Positions 54,463 through 64,000 of a stretch of 64,000 nt of DNA are shown here, in pieces. How positions within the stretch are numbered: position 1 is the stretch's first letter; each line of letters opens with the position of its first letter. A program made the translations under genes and the position numbers. Under the pieces are notes generated by a model. It saw only the letters and a program-made list of their open reading frames with translations, made no database searches and was not told where the DNA came from. Source of the DNA: Nocardioides sp. (GTDB lineage: Bacteria; Actinomycetota; Actinomycetes; Propionibacteriales; Nocardioidaceae); NCBI RefSeq assembly GCF_030019515.1, contig NZ_JASEEQ010000001.1, positions 432,575 to 496,574 on the forward strand, read 5' to 3'.

Positions 54463-54698
54463 GACGCGACCGCCTTCGCGGTCTTGGCGCGCCGGGCTTG
54501 GGCCGACTTCAGAGCGAGCCGCTTGAAGTGCGCCTTGCGCAGGTGCGCGGCGCGGACCGGGTCGCCGTCGGCCTCGTCGAGGAACTTCTGCTCGAGGGCC
54601 GCACGCGCCGGGGCAGTCCGGGCGGCGCGGTCGGCGGTGTTGGCCCAGCTGATGTGGGCGCCGATGGCGCCGAGAGCGGCGCGGGTCGGATCAGGCAT
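54459..54698 (-). CDS. small basic protein, first gene of the element's main operon
   Basis: This 79-residue helical protein (AHISWANTADRAARTAPARAALEQKF...HLRKAHFKRLALKSAQARRAKT) belongs to a type often seen near integrases in actinobacterial elements; its function is unknown. ATG 54698 is chosen because GGAGG lies 6 nt upstream. A longer frame to 54851 exists but lacks a site. Confidence 0.65.
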   Translation of the reverse strand: MPDPTRAALGAIGAHISWANTADRAARTAPARAALEQKFLDEADGDPVRAAHLRKAHFKRLALKSAQARRAKTAKAVAS

Positions 54699-54707
54699 TT
54701 GGAGCCT

Positions 54708-54728
54708 CCACAGAAACGATCTCTGTGG
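54708..54728 (-). promoter_or_regulatory. hairpin overlapping the ribosome site of the operon's first gene
   Basis: CCACAGA and TCTGTGG (7 bp, 7-nt loop) are placed so that two G residues of the GGAGG ribosome site are in the stem. It could limit translation or be a protein-binding site. Confidence 0.45.
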
Positions 54729-54779
54729 CGCGGCTCCGTGAACGTTGGCCAACCCGGCCGGCCAGTCACGCGATGCACC

Positions 54780-54804
54780 TGAACCGCTCGGGTTGAGCGG
54801 TTCA
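54780..54804. terminator. hairpin downstream of the integrase gene
   Basis: TGAACCGCTC and GAGCGGTTCA pair perfectly (10 bp) around a GGGTT loop. It is well placed to end the integrase transcript before the main operon, though it could also be an operator. Confidence 0.55.
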
Positions 54805-54946
54805 GCCCTCCTGACGCCTGTGTGCTTCCCTCCGGGTCGGGTCCGGGTCAAACCCTACGGAGCCTAGATCTCTGGTGCAGACGCTACAGCGCCCGGCGAC
54901 CGGGGGCCGCGCGCGACACGCAGAAAGTTCTACAAATAGTTCAAGT

Positions 54947-55861
54947 TCACACGTCGCCGAGGTTCAGCGTGCGGGCCTCCTCGGCCGCGCGGGCCGAGGC
55001 CTGGGCCTTGGTGTAGCGCATCAGCATGTCGGGGCGGGTCCAGCCGGCGACGGCCATGAGGCCGCTCTCGGAGCCGCCGGCGGCCAGCCAGCGGTGGGCG
55101 GCGGTGTGGCGCAGCTTGTGCGGATGGAACCCGACGACGCCGGCCGCGGCGGCGCGCTCGCCGAGGGTCTTGTGGAGGGCGTCATAGCTGAACCGCTTGC
55201 CGCGGTCGCCGAGCCACAGATCCGGCGACGACTCGGCGAGCCGGTGCCCTCGGCGCAGCCGGACGTAGCGGTCGATCGCCAGCGAGGTCTGCGGGCCGAA
55301 CGGCACGGTGCGACCGCGCCCGCCCTTGCCTTTGCGCACGATCGCCACGCCGTTGACCAGGTCGACGTCGGCCAGCTGCAGCGCGACGGCCTCCCCGGCC
55401 CGGGTGCCGGTCTCGAACATGAACCGGATCAGGGCCTCGTCGCGACGGTGCCGCATCGACTCGGCCGGCGTGGCGCCCCTCGGCGGGACGCAGGCCTTGA
55501 GCAGCGCGCGGATCTCGTCGTCGGTGAGCGGCTCGACGACCCGCTCGTCGAGCTTGGGCGCCTTGACCCCGAGGAACGGGTCGGCGGGCAGCTCGCCCTC
55601 GGCCGCCAGCCACGCGGCGAAGCGCCGCACGGCGAGCTGGCGGGAACGCGCCGTCGAGGCCGCGGCGCCCTTCTCGAGCATCTCGGCCACCCACAGGTTG
55701 AGCGCCGCGCGGGTCATCGGGTCGGCCGGCCTGGTCGTGCACCAGCCGAGGTAGGCGCGCACGCCGGCGCCGTACGCCTTGAGAGTCTCCGGGCTCTTGC
55801 GCTCGGCCCGCAACGCGAGTTGCCAGGACTGCGCGAGCAGCTCGGCCTCGGTCGTGTCCAC
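54947..55861 (-). CDS. tyrosine recombinase (integrase)
   Basis: The 304-residue enzyme has an N-terminal SAM-like core-binding domain and a catalytic domain. The expected residues are visible: Arg in ETGTRAGEA, Lys in VRKGKGGRG, HKLRH (His-x-x-Arg) and the Tyr in DMLMRYTK. The usual second His is a Trp (GWTR), which is common. It is the gene adjacent to attR and should act on the sigA 3' end. The GTG start is 7 nt after TAGCCT, so it is probably leaderless. Confidence 0.92.
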   Translation of the reverse strand: MDTTEAELLAQSWQLALRAERKSPETLKAYGAGVRAYLGWCTTRPADPMTRAALNLWVAEMLEKGAAASTARSRQLAVRRFAAWLAAEGELPADPFLGVKAPKLDERVVEPLTDDEIRALLKACVPPRGATPAESMRHRRDEALIRFMFETGTRAGEAVALQLADVDLVNGVAIVRKGKGGRGRTVPFGPQTSLAIDRYVRLRRGHRLAESSPDLWLGDRGKRFSYDALHKTLGERAAAAGVVGFHPHKLRHTAAHRWLAAGGSESGLMAVAGWTRPDMLMRYTKAQASARAAEEARTLNLGDV

Positions 55862-55868
55862 GACACGC

Positions 55869-55910
55869 AGGCTAGCCGAATATCTGGACTACGTGCGCTA
55901 TAGCGCGTAG
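55869..55910 (-). promoter_or_regulatory. integrase promoter with overlapping palindrome
   Basis: TAGCCT at 55874-55869 (minus) is a -10 box 7 nt before the GTG. The -35 area is covered by CTACG...GTAG arms around the perfect palindrome GCGCTATAGCGC (55895-55906), a probable operator. Confidence 0.45.
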
Positions 55911-55978
55911 CGTGTCGCTCGACCGAAGGCCCGAAACCGCCTTTGACCTGCGAAAACAGTCCCAGGCGCCCGCTACCG

Positions 55979-57460
<1,482 letters not shown>

Positions 57461-57515
57461 GAACACCTCTCGTCAACGACTGTGAGAACCGGATCCGGGC
57501 GCGGCGAGGCCCGGT

Positions 57516-57542
57516 AACGTCAAGAGCCGCGGACCACATTCT
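57516..57542 (-). promoter_or_regulatory. possible SigR-type promoter of sigA
   Basis: On minus, AGAAT and GTT are 19 nt apart, one base off the GGAAT-N18/19-GTT pattern. In Streptomyces one hrdB promoter depends on SigR, so it is worth noting, but the match is imperfect. TTGACG also lies here without a good -10 box. Confidence 0.25.
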
Positions 57543-57641
57543 GCCACGGGCCCCGTGAGATCCCGGCAATCCCCCTGCTTCCGAGCACGCGGCCGCGGGT
57601 CGACGCCCAGCCCGGTGCCGCCCGGCGACCCGAACGCCGAG

Positions 57642-57670
57642 AGCCCCGCCGACCAGGGGGCGGCGGGGCT
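57642..57670 (-). terminator. hairpin terminator after the HhH-GPD gene
   Basis: AGCCCCGCCG and CGGCGGGGCT form a perfect 10-bp stem with a 9-nt loop, about 110 bp beyond the stop of the minus-strand repair gene. Confidence 0.6.
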
Positions 57671-57782
57671 CGGCGGGGCCCGAGGGACGGATCCGATGGG
57701 AGGGGAACTCAGTCGATCTCTGGCTCGCCGTTCGTGACGGTAGGTCCAGATCCCGGTGACTCGCGAGTAGCCAGCGGGTGGT

Positions 57783-58361
57783 CTAGCCAGCAGCCTCCCC
57801 CGCGAGCCGCGCCGCCGCCTTCGCCTGCTTCTTGTGATCGCGGACCTTCTGCAGCGAGTCGCCGTCGACGACGTCGGCGACCGAGCGGTAGCCCGGCTCC
57901 GCGTACGCGCCGACCGCCGCCTCCCAGCCGTCCGGACGGACGCCGAGCTGCTTGGCCAGCAGCGCGACGAAGATCTGCGCCTTCTGCTTACCGAAGCCGG
58001 GCAGCTCCATGACCCGGGCGAGCAGCTCCTTGCCGGTGGCCGCCTCCTCCCACAGTCGCTCCGCGTGCCCGTCGTACCGCTCCTCGACGATCGCGGCCAG
58101 GGCCTGGAGCCGGGCCGCCATCGAGCCCGGGAAGCGGTGGATCGCCGGCGGAGTCGCGCACAGCGCGGCGAACTCCTCGGGGTCCGCGCCCGCGATCCGC
58201 GAGGGGTCCAGGCTGCCGAACCGGTCCAGCACCTTGGCCGGGCCACGGAACGCGTGCTCCATCGGGTACTGCTGGTCGAGCATCATCCCGGCCAGGATCG
58301 CGAACGGGTGCTGGTCCAGCACGGCGTCACTGGCCGGCTCGCCCGTGATGTGGAAAGCCAT
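57783..58361 (-). CDS. HhH-GPD-type base excision repair protein
   Basis: This 192-residue protein matches the small HhH-GPD family of actinobacteria. It has MMLDQQYPMEHAFRGP near the N-terminus and the helix-hairpin-helix ELPGFGKQKAQIFVALLAKQLGV. No FeS cluster cysteines are present. A DNA glycosylase role is inferred from the fold. Confidence 0.82.
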   Translation of the reverse strand: MAFHITGEPASDAVLDQHPFAILAGMMLDQQYPMEHAFRGPAKVLDRFGSLDPSRIAGADPEEFAALCATPPAIHRFPGSMAARLQALAAIVEERYDGHAERLWEEAATGKELLARVMELPGFGKQKAQIFVALLAKQLGVRPDGWEAAVGAYAEPGYRSVADVVDGDSLQKVRDHKKQAKAAARLAGEAAG

Positions 58362-58403
58362 GGCCCGCAGTATCCACCCCTGGACCCGGGATCATTTTCA
58401 GAT

Positions 58404-58409
58404 TAGTCT
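58404..58409 (+). promoter_or_regulatory. -10 element (TAGTCT), leaderless promoter
   Basis: TAGTCT is followed by 7 nt and the ATG of the TetR gene at 58417. TTTCA and TGAAA flank this region as a weak inverted pair, a possible self-regulation site. Confidence 0.4.
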
Positions 58410-58416
58410 CACTCAC

Positions 58417-58995
58417 ATGAAACGGTCGTACGTGCAGACGACCCGCGCCCGGTCCGCCGAGCTGACCGGGGAGCGGATCCTGGACGCCGCCCACGCCCGG
58501 TTCGCCGTCGCCGACTACGACGATGTGACCCTGGACCAGGTCGCCGCGGACGCCGGCGTCACCGTGCAGACGGTGCTACGCCGGTTCGCGTCCAAGGAGG
58601 GCGTCGTCGGTGCGCTCTCGGACCGGATCCGTGCCCAGGTGCTCGCCCAGCGCGGGGAGGCGCCGGTCGGCGACCTGGCCGGGGCGGTGGCCAACCTCGT
58701 CGAGCACTACGAGCTCGAGGGGGGCCTGGTGCTGCACCTGCTCCGGCAGGAGCTGCGGGTGCCGGCGTACGCCGAGGTCACCGCGGGTGGCCGGCGACTC
58801 CACGCGGACTGGTGCGCCCAGGTGTTCGCGCCCTGGCTCGACGGCCTCGGCGGTGCGGACCGTCGGCGCCGGACCGCCCAGGTCGTCGCGATCTGCGACG
58901 TCCACACCTGGTCCCTCCTGCGCCGGCAGGAGGGGCTGTCCCGGCGCCAGACCGAGCTGGCGATCGGCGAGCTCCTGACAGGAGTCCTGACATGA
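58417..58995 (+). CDS. TetR-family transcriptional regulator
   Basis: The 192-residue regulator has an N-terminal helix-turn-helix (TLDQVAADAGVTVQTVLRRFASKEGVV) and a divergent ligand-binding part. It overlaps the glycosyltransferase gene (ATGA), which it probably controls together with itself. Confidence 0.88.
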   Translation: MKRSYVQTTRARSAELTGERILDAAHARFAVADYDDVTLDQVAADAGVTVQTVLRRFASKEGVVGALSDRIRAQVLAQRGEAPVGDLAGAVANLVEHYELEGGLVLHLLRQELRVPAYAEVTAGGRRLHADWCAQVFAPWLDGLGGADRRRRTAQVVAICDVHTWSLLRRQEGLSRRQTELAIGELLTGVLT

Positions 58996-60215
58996 AGGTC
59001 CTGTGCTACACCTCGCCCGCGCGCGGGCACCTGTTCCCCACCGTGCCGATCCTGCTCGAGCTGCGCAGCCGGGGCCACAACGTCGTCGTGCGGACCCTGG
59101 GGGCGGAGGTGGCGCGACTGCGTGATCTCGGCCTGAAGGCGGAGGCGGTCAGCCCGGAGATCGAGGCGATCGAGCTGGACGACTACCGGGCTCGCGGCGC
59201 CCAGGCGGGCCTGCGGCGCACGGTGCGCACGTTCGCCGACCGGGCCCGGGTCGAGGTCCCGGAGGTCCAGCGGCTGGTCGCCGAGGAGCACCCGGACCTG
59301 CTGCTGGTCGACGGCAACACCTGGGGTGCCGCCGCGGTCGCGGAGGCCTCGGGGCTGCCGTGGGCGCTGCTCCAGCACTTCCCGACCCCGCTGCCGTCGA
59401 GGGACGTGCCGCCGTTCGGTCCCGGCCTGCGGCCCCTCGGCGGCCCGCTCGGCCGGTTGCGCAACCGGGCGCTGCGCCCGCTGGTGCTCGGCGTGGTCGA
59501 GCGGGCCTTCCTGCCGCCCCTCAACGACGTCGTCCGGCCGCTCGCCGGCGCGACCCCGATCCGCGACGCGCACGACCTCTACACACGAGCGCCGCTGACC
59601 CTCTACCCCACGTCTCGGGCGTTCGAGCACCCGCGCACCGACTGGCCCGAGTCGTTCTGCTTCCTCGGGCCGCTCGTCTGGGAGCCGCCCGTCAGCCCGC
59701 CCGAGTGGCTCGCGGAGCTGCGGCGGCCGATCGCGCTGGTCACGACGTCCTCGGAGTTCCAGGACGACGGAGCGCTCGTCGACGCGGCCCTCGCCGGTCT
59801 CGCGCAGGAGGACCTCGACGTCGTGGCGACCGTGCCGGGCGGATCGTTCGTCGACGACGAGGTGCCCGCCAACGCCCGCGTCGAGCGGTTCGTGCCGCAC
59901 TCGCCCGTGTTGGCTCGCGCGGAGGTCGCCGTCACGCACGGCGGCATGGGCGCCACCCAGAAGGCGCTGGCCGCCGGCGTGCCGGTCGTGGTCGTCCCGT
60001 GGGGCCGCGACCAGGCCGAGGTCGCCCGCCGGGCCGAGGCCGCCGGCGCCGGCGTGCTCCTCCCCCGCCGCCGGCTGTCGCCGACCAGCCTGCGCGACGC
60101 CGTACGACGGGCGCGCGGACTGCGGCCCGCCGCGCAGGCCCTGGCGGCGGCGATGGCGCAGGACGGCGGCGCCCCGCTCGCCGTGGACCGGTTGGAGTCG
60201 CTCAGTCGGCCTTGA
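58992..60215 (+). CDS. GT1-family (UGT/MGT-like) glycosyltransferase
   Basis: This 407-residue GT-B enzyme is of the macrolide or natural-product glycosyltransferase type. The N-terminal domain starts VLCYTSPARGHLFPTVPILLELRSRGH. The nucleotide-sugar site shows HSPVLARAEVAVTHGGMGATQKALAAGVPVVVVP. An acceptor cannot be named; inactivation of xenobiotics is one possibility, given the TetR partner. It ends 14 bp inside the convergent stress-protein gene. Confidence 0.85.
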   Translation: MKVLCYTSPARGHLFPTVPILLELRSRGHNVVVRTLGAEVARLRDLGLKAEAVSPEIEAIELDDYRARGAQAGLRRTVRTFADRARVEVPEVQRLVAEEHPDLLLVDGNTWGAAAVAEASGLPWALLQHFPTPLPSRDVPPFGPGLRPLGGPLGRLRNRALRPLVLGVVERAFLPPLNDVVRPLAGATPIRDAHDLYTRAPLTLYPTSRAFEHPRTDWPESFCFLGPLVWEPPVSPPEWLAELRRPIALVTTSSEFQDDGALVDAALAGLAQEDLDVVATVPGGSFVDDEVPANARVERFVPHSPVLARAEVAVTHGGMGATQKALAAGVPVVVVPWGRDQAEVARRAEAAGAGVLLPRRRLSPTSLRDAVRRARGLRPAAQALAAAMAQDGGAPLAVDRLESLSRP

Positions 60216-60603
60216 CGGCCAGCACCGGGCAGTGCGCGTCCAGCAGCACCCGCTGGGCGTTGCTGCCCAGGATCAGCTTGCCGACCGGCGAGCGGCGGCG
60301 CAGGCCGATGACGATCAGCTCGGCGTCGCTGGCCTCGGCGATGCTGATCAGGTCCTCGGCGGGCTCGAAGCCGCGGACCAGCTGGCGGACCTCGTAGGGG
60401 ACGCCGGACTCGTCGAGGACCTTGCGGACCGCCTCGAGGTCACGCTCGGCCTGGAGCGCGGCGTCGCCGTCGAACTCCTGGCCACCGCGGTGGGAGTTGA
60501 CGACCACGAGCTGGGCGTCTCGCAGCTTCGCCTCGGCGACCGCCTTGTGCAGCGCGGCCTCTCCCTCCGGCTTGGGCACGTACCCCACGACGACGGTCCC
60601 CAT
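60202..60603 (-). CDS. universal stress protein (UspA domain)
   Basis: This single UspA domain of 133 residues has VVVGYVPKPEGEAAL at the N-terminus and an ATP-loop-like region GLRRRSPVGKLILGSNAQRVL (G-x2-G-x9-G-S/N pattern). ATG 60603 has GGGAG 5 nt upstream. Confidence 0.85.
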   Translation of the reverse strand: MGTVVVGYVPKPEGEAALHKAVAEAKLRDAQLVVVNSHRGGQEFDGDAALQAERDLEAVRKVLDESGVPYEVRQLVRGFEPAEDLISIAEASDAELIVIGLRRRSPVGKLILGSNAQRVLLDAHCPVLAVKAD

Positions 60604-60746
60604 CGACACTCCCTGTCCCAGGTGCTGAGGTGAGCGGTTGCCCACTGCCCGCACCGTAACCGATCGGCGGCACCGGCCGCAGCCTGTGGAGGAACGACAC
60701 GGCATCGATCCTCCCGGGGAAGGCTGGCCGCCGGAGGTGGTGCCGC

Positions 60747-61169
60747 GTGGAGGGGATCCGCGAGCCGGTGGACCGGGCGACCGCGCTGCTGCTGCGCCGG
60801 GCCGTGCTAGACCACGTCCGCTCCGAGCAGCGGCGGTCCTTCCCGGCGCTGCTGCACGCCGGCCGGCCCGGGGGCACCGAGGAGGTCGTCGCCGTCGTCC
60901 CGGACGCGACCCTGGACCAGGCGCTGCGCGCGGACGTCGTCGCGGCGCTGCTCCACCGGGGACGCAGCAGCGGTGCGGTCCCCCTGCTGTGGCTGACCCG
61001 GCCGGGCGCGCTCGGGCTCGAGGACGTCGACGCCGCCTGGGTCTCGGGCGCCCGCACGGCGGGTGCAGAGGCCGGCGTCGACCTGACCCTGGTCGTGGTC
61101 ACCCGCCACGGCTGGGTCGACCCGCGCAGTGGGGTGCGCCGGGAGTGGAAGAGGCTGCGCCAGCGGTGA
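60747..61169 (+). CDS. conserved actinobacterial protein of unknown function
   Basis: This 140-residue protein alternates strands and helices (TEEVVAVVPDATLDQALRAD, GAVPLLWLTRPGALGLEDVD, VDLTLVVVTRHGWVDPRSGVRREWKRLR). No catalytic motif was recognised. GTG 60747 has GGAGG 9-10 nt upstream. It converges on the ligase gene with no gap. Confidence 0.6.
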   Translation: MEGIREPVDRATALLLRRAVLDHVRSEQRRSFPALLHAGRPGGTEEVVAVVPDATLDQALRADVVAALLHRGRSSGAVPLLWLTRPGALGLEDVDAAWVSGARTAGAEAGVDLTLVVVTRHGWVDPRSGVRREWKRLRQR

Positions 61170-62636
61170 CTACACCCAGGTGTGCACCGGGTCGTTGCTG
61201 TGCATGCCCCGGGTGTACTCGAGCAGGGTGCTGCGCAGCGCGTCGTAGCGGTCGGCGGTCTCGCCGGCTGCGTGCATCCGCTGTGCGAACCACTCCGCCC
61301 CGTTGGTCCCGATCAGGCACCGCTGCTCGATGATCCCGAGCAGGCGGTCGATCTCCTCCGCGGACGCGCCCCAGCTCTCCAGGCCCTGCTGTGCCAGCGG
61401 CAGCAGCCGGCGCAGCACCAGCTCGGTGGCCCGCACCTGGCCGACCCCGGGCCAGTAGACCTGCGCCTCGATCCCCTGCCGGGCCGCGACGTGGAAGTTC
61501 TCCTCGGCCGCGCTGAACGACATCTGCGACCACAGCGGCCGCTCGCTCTCGGCGAGAGCACGGACCAGGCCGAAGTAGAACGCGGCGTTCGCGATCGTGT
61601 CGGCCACCGTCGGGCCGGCGGCGAGCAGCCGGTTCTCCACCCGCAGGTGGGGAACGCCGTCGGCGACGTCGTACACCGGCCGGTTCCAGCGGTAGATCGT
61701 CCCGTTGTGCAGCCGCAGCTCCGGCAGCGTGGGCGTGCCGCCGTCCTCGAGCACCGCCAGCGGGTCCTCGTCGTCGGTGATCGGCAGCAACGCCGGGAAG
61801 TACCGTGCGTTCTCCTCGAACAGGTCGAAGACCGAGGTGATCCAACGCTCGCCGAACCAGACCCGCGGCCGCACGCCCTGCGCCTTCAGCTCCTCGCTGC
61901 GGGTGTCCGTGGCCTGCTCGAACAGCGGGATCCGGGTCTCGCGCCAGAGCTCCTTGCCGAGGAGGTACGGCGAGTTGGCGGCGACCGCCACCTGCACCGC
62001 CGCGATCGCCTGGGAGGCGTTCCAGTACGCCGCGAACTGGTCGGGCGAGGTCTGCACGTGGAACTGAGTGCTGGTGCAGGCCGCCTCGGGCAGGATCGAG
62101 TCGGCGGTCGTGCGCAGCCGCTCGGGGCCGTCGATCGCGATCGTGATGTCCTCGCCGCGCGCGTGCAGGATCTGCTCGCTGAGCAGCTTGTAGCGCGGGT
62201 TGGCGCTCAGGCTGGACACGCTCATGTGACCCTCGCCGAGAGTCGGCAGGATCCCGATCATCACGATGTGGGTGCCGCCGGCCGCGGACTTGCCCTCGGC
62301 GTCGTTGAGGCTGCGGCGCAGGCTCTCCTCGAAGGTCGTCAGGCCGCCCTCGCGCAGCCGCGCCGGCGGCACGTTGATCTCGATGTTGAACTGGCCGAGC
62401 TCGGTCTGGAAGTCGGGGTCGGCGATGGCCGCCAGCACCTCGGCGTTCCTCAGCGCCGGGTCACCCTCCTCGTCGACGAGGTTCAGCTCGACCTCGAGCC
62501 CGGTCATCGGGTCGTCGGTGTCGAACCGCGCCTCGTGGAGCATCCGTGCGAACACGTCGAGGTTGCGCCGCACCTTCTCGCGGTGCCGCGTGCGATCGGC
62601 CCGGGAGAACTCCTGAGCCTCGACCTCTTCGCCCAT
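61170..62636 (-). CDS. GCS2-family glutamate--cysteine ligase-like protein
   Basis: This 488-residue protein of the carboxylate-amine ligase (GCS2) superfamily shows GLEVELNLVD, QFNIEINVPPARL, STQFHVQTSPDQF and RWNRPVYD-type motifs. It would join an amine to a glutamyl-type carboxylate. Actinobacteria mostly use mycothiol, so glutathione synthesis should not be assumed. Confidence 0.8.
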   Translation of the reverse strand: MGEEVEAQEFSRADRTRHREKVRRNLDVFARMLHEARFDTDDPMTGLEVELNLVDEEGDPALRNAEVLAAIADPDFQTELGQFNIEINVPPARLREGGLTTFEESLRRSLNDAEGKSAAGGTHIVMIGILPTLGEGHMSVSSLSANPRYKLLSEQILHARGEDITIAIDGPERLRTTADSILPEAACTSTQFHVQTSPDQFAAYWNASQAIAAVQVAVAANSPYLLGKELWRETRIPLFEQATDTRSEELKAQGVRPRVWFGERWITSVFDLFEENARYFPALLPITDDEDPLAVLEDGGTPTLPELRLHNGTIYRWNRPVYDVADGVPHLRVENRLLAAGPTVADTIANAAFYFGLVRALAESERPLWSQMSFSAAEENFHVAARQGIEAQVYWPGVGQVRATELVLRRLLPLAQQGLESWGASAEEIDRLLGIIEQRCLIGTNGAEWFAQRMHAAGETADRYDALRSTLLEYTRGMHSNDPVHTWV

Positions 62637-62645
62637 GGCCCGACC

Positions 62646-63827
62646 CTAGAGGCTCTCGGGGCGACTGTCGTGGTCCTGCCAGGACGCCTCCGTGCGGGCG
62701 ATCAGGTCGTCGACGACGCCGCGCACCGCGCCGGCGCGCTCGAACGCGGCACGCTGCCGGGTGGCGCCGTTGTCGTTGACCGCCCGCTCGAGCCGGCCGC
62801 GGACCAGGTCCAGGTCCCCCGCCCCGGCCAGGGCCGGCTCGACGGCCTCGACCAGCGCGGCCACGACCTCCTGGGCGGGCCGCAGCTCGCGCACGAGCGG
62901 ATGCACCAGGGAGTCGGCCATCCCGAAGCGGGACGAGCGCCAGTGCGCCGCGCGCAGCGCCTCCGCCCGCCAGGGTGCGGCCGGGCGCCCGTCGGCCCAC
63001 TCCGCGGCGGCCGTCTCGACCAGTCCCCGGACCAGCGCCCCGATGGTGACGGCATCGAGCGGGTCGGTGCACACGTCACAGACCCGCACCTCGACCGTGG
63101 GCTGGCCCGTCGAGAGCCGGGCGTCGAAGTAGAGCATCCCGGGGTCGCGGGCGGCGCCGACGTCGAGGAGCATCCGGCACACCTCGCGGTAGCCCGCCAC
63201 CGTCTCGAACTGCTCGGTGGGCCCGGCGCTGGGCCAGCGCCCCCACACCTGAGCGCGCCACGACGCGTAGCCCGAGTCCCGGCCGTCGACGTACGGCGAG
63301 TTGGCGGCGAGCGCCACCAGTACCGGCAGCCACGGGGCGATCCGGTCGATCACCGCGACCCCCTCCTCGTCGGAGCCGATGTCGACGTGCACGTGCATCC
63401 CGCAGGTGCCGCCCGTGCGCGCGATCTCGCCGTAGGTGTCGACCATGTCGCGGTAGCGGTCGTTGGGGGTGACCACCGAGCGGTCCCCACCGAGCGGGAC
63501 GATCCCGCACGCGCCGGCCGCAAGGCCGGCAGCCCGCGCCGCCTCACCCGCCGTCCGGCGGGCCGCGATCAGCTGGTCGAGCGCGTCGGTGACCCGGACG
63601 ACCGGATCGGTACGGGTCTCGAGCTGGTGGCGGAACAGCTCGTGGTCGAGCTCGTCGGTGGCGACCCGGGCCCGACGCCGGCCCGGACCGTGCTCACGGA
63701 ACTGCTTGAGCACCGACGGCGCGGCGGGAACCACCTCGCCGCTCTCGGGATCGAAGAGCAGCAGCTCCTCCTCGATGCCGAGCTTGCGGACCATGACCGA
63801 CGGGTACCCCGCCGCGTCCGCGGTCAC
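62646..63827 (-). CDS. YbdK-type carboxylate-amine ligase
   Basis: This 393-residue, second GCS2-superfamily protein has LGIEEELLLFDPESGEVVP, RYRDMVDTYGEIARTGGTCGMHVHV and VEVRVCDVCTD, the usual YbdK motifs. YbdK has weak glutamate-cysteine ligase activity. The start is uncertain: GTG 63827, or ATG 63794, which fits the family N-terminus better. It lies 9 bp upstream of the other GCS2 gene, so the two likely form one operon. Confidence 0.82.
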   Translation of the reverse strand: MTADAAGYPSVMVRKLGIEEELLLFDPESGEVVPAAPSVLKQFREHGPGRRRARVATDELDHELFRHQLETRTDPVVRVTDALDQLIAARRTAGEAARAAGLAAGACGIVPLGGDRSVVTPNDRYRDMVDTYGEIARTGGTCGMHVHVDIGSDEEGVAVIDRIAPWLPVLVALAANSPYVDGRDSGYASWRAQVWGRWPSAGPTEQFETVAGYREVCRMLLDVGAARDPGMLYFDARLSTGQPTVEVRVCDVCTDPLDAVTIGALVRGLVETAAAEWADGRPAAPWRAEALRAAHWRSSRFGMADSLVHPLVRELRPAQEVVAALVEAVEPALAGAGDLDLVRGRLERAVNDNGATRQRAAFERAGAVRGVVDDLIARTEASWQDHDSRPESL

Positions 63828-63861
63828 TCGCCCGGTGCTGCAGCGTTCGGCCTATGTCCTC

Positions 63862-64000
63862 CTATGTCCTCCGGGCGAAGGCGACCTTCCCGCCGGGGAG
63901 TTGGGTCATCTTGTAGTGGGGGTCGTGGGCTCGGGCGTGGTGGCAGGGGCAGAGGAGTCGGCCGTCGTTGACGGTGGTGGTGCCGCCGGTGGCCCAGGGG
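63862..64000 (-). CDS. HNH endonuclease of the 13E12/DUF222 type, C-terminal end (partial)
   Basis: The last 45 residues of a gene that enters from the right edge read PWATGGTTTVNDGRLLCPCHH, the HNH end of 13E12-repeat (DUF222) proteins common in actinobacteria, followed by YKMTQLPGGKVAFARR. A direct repeat of GGAGGACATA straddles the stop codon. Confidence 0.75.
   Translation of the reverse strand, partial: PWATGGTTTVNDGRLLCPCHHARAHDPHYKMTQLPGGKVAFARRT

Larger units (their letters stand above)
54699..54946. other. 248-bp regulatory gap between integrase and main operon
   Basis: No gene is convincing here. The gap holds a 10-bp hairpin (54780-54804), a GTTGGCCAAC palindrome near 54744-54753, TAGGCT- and TAGGGT-like -10 boxes on minus, and the ribosome-site hairpin. 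It is the likely promoter and control region for the element's long minus-strand operon. Confidence 0.5.
57467..57782. other. 316-bp gap upstream of sigA
   Basis: No gene is seen. The gap holds the sigA promoter region and, at 57642-57670, a terminator hairpin for the gene on its right. Confidence 0.5.

Noticed and set aside
54822..55016. Possible plus-strand repressor gene near the integrase
   Set aside because: The frame has no helix-turn-helix or ribosome site and overlaps the 3' end of the integrase; I see no repressor gene here.

Overview
The window is chromosomal DNA of a high-GC actinobacterium, most likely Nocardioidaceae (Nocardioides-like). The markers are SepH, a ParC/ParE topoisomerase pair, a lysine-rich HrdB/SigA-type principal sigma factor, the small CDRCG zinc-ribbon protein usually found near that sigma gene, an LprG-P55 pair and a 13E12-type HNH endonuclease. 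GTG starts, 4-nt ATGA/GTGA overlaps and leaderless TANNNT promoters placed 6-7 nt before start codons are frequent. The genus is inferred from gene content and style, not from a search.

Layout. 1-7.3 kb is housekeeping: MFS end, sugar-lactone oxidase, TRIC-type channel, sepH, two-domain acyl reductase, sulfurtransferase, thymidine kinase. 7.3-17 kb is a sulfur-oxidation island: ArsR regulator, frameshifted DUF202 gene and rhodanese-MBL persulfide dioxygenase on minus, then DsrE, TusA, a fused FeS/NrfD subunit, a molybdopterin oxidoreductase, an Mrp ATPase and a SulP transporter on plus. Together they could turn persulfide into sulfite, then sulfate, and export it. A two-component system with a Met-rich secreted protein follows (17-19.4 kb). 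19.5-40.6 kb holds an SGNH hydrolase, a phosphodiesterase-like protein, a Pat-type acetyltransferase, parC, lprG-P55, carbonic anhydrase, ackA-pta, crcB-DUF190-crcB, parE, the zinc ribbon, DUF456, an EamA transporter and a sulfotransferase.

40,680-55,998 is a compact phage-like element inserted in the 3' end of the principal sigma gene. A 20-bp duplicated site (19/20 identical) marks its ends, and the element re-supplies the sigma C-terminus. It has a tyrosine integrase, an HNH-terminase fusion, a portal-protease-major-capsid triple fusion, connectors, a tail protein, a tail assembly chaperone with a -1 frameshift, and a tape measure gene. The tape measure is coupled to two paralogous sigma-like zinc-ribbon proteins where tail-tip and lysis genes would be expected. 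No lysis, tail-tip or recognisable repressor gene is present, so it may be a satellite or capsid-forming island rather than an autonomous phage. A candidate origin lies inside one of its genes.

56-64 kb returns to host genes: sigA, an HhH-GPD repair protein, TetR with a glycosyltransferase, a universal stress protein, two GCS2-type carboxylate-amine ligases and the end of an HNH endonuclease. Other points to check: a parE gene whose best start is ATC, four exact 32-bp tandem repeats, and a REP-like repeat translated within the P55 transporter.
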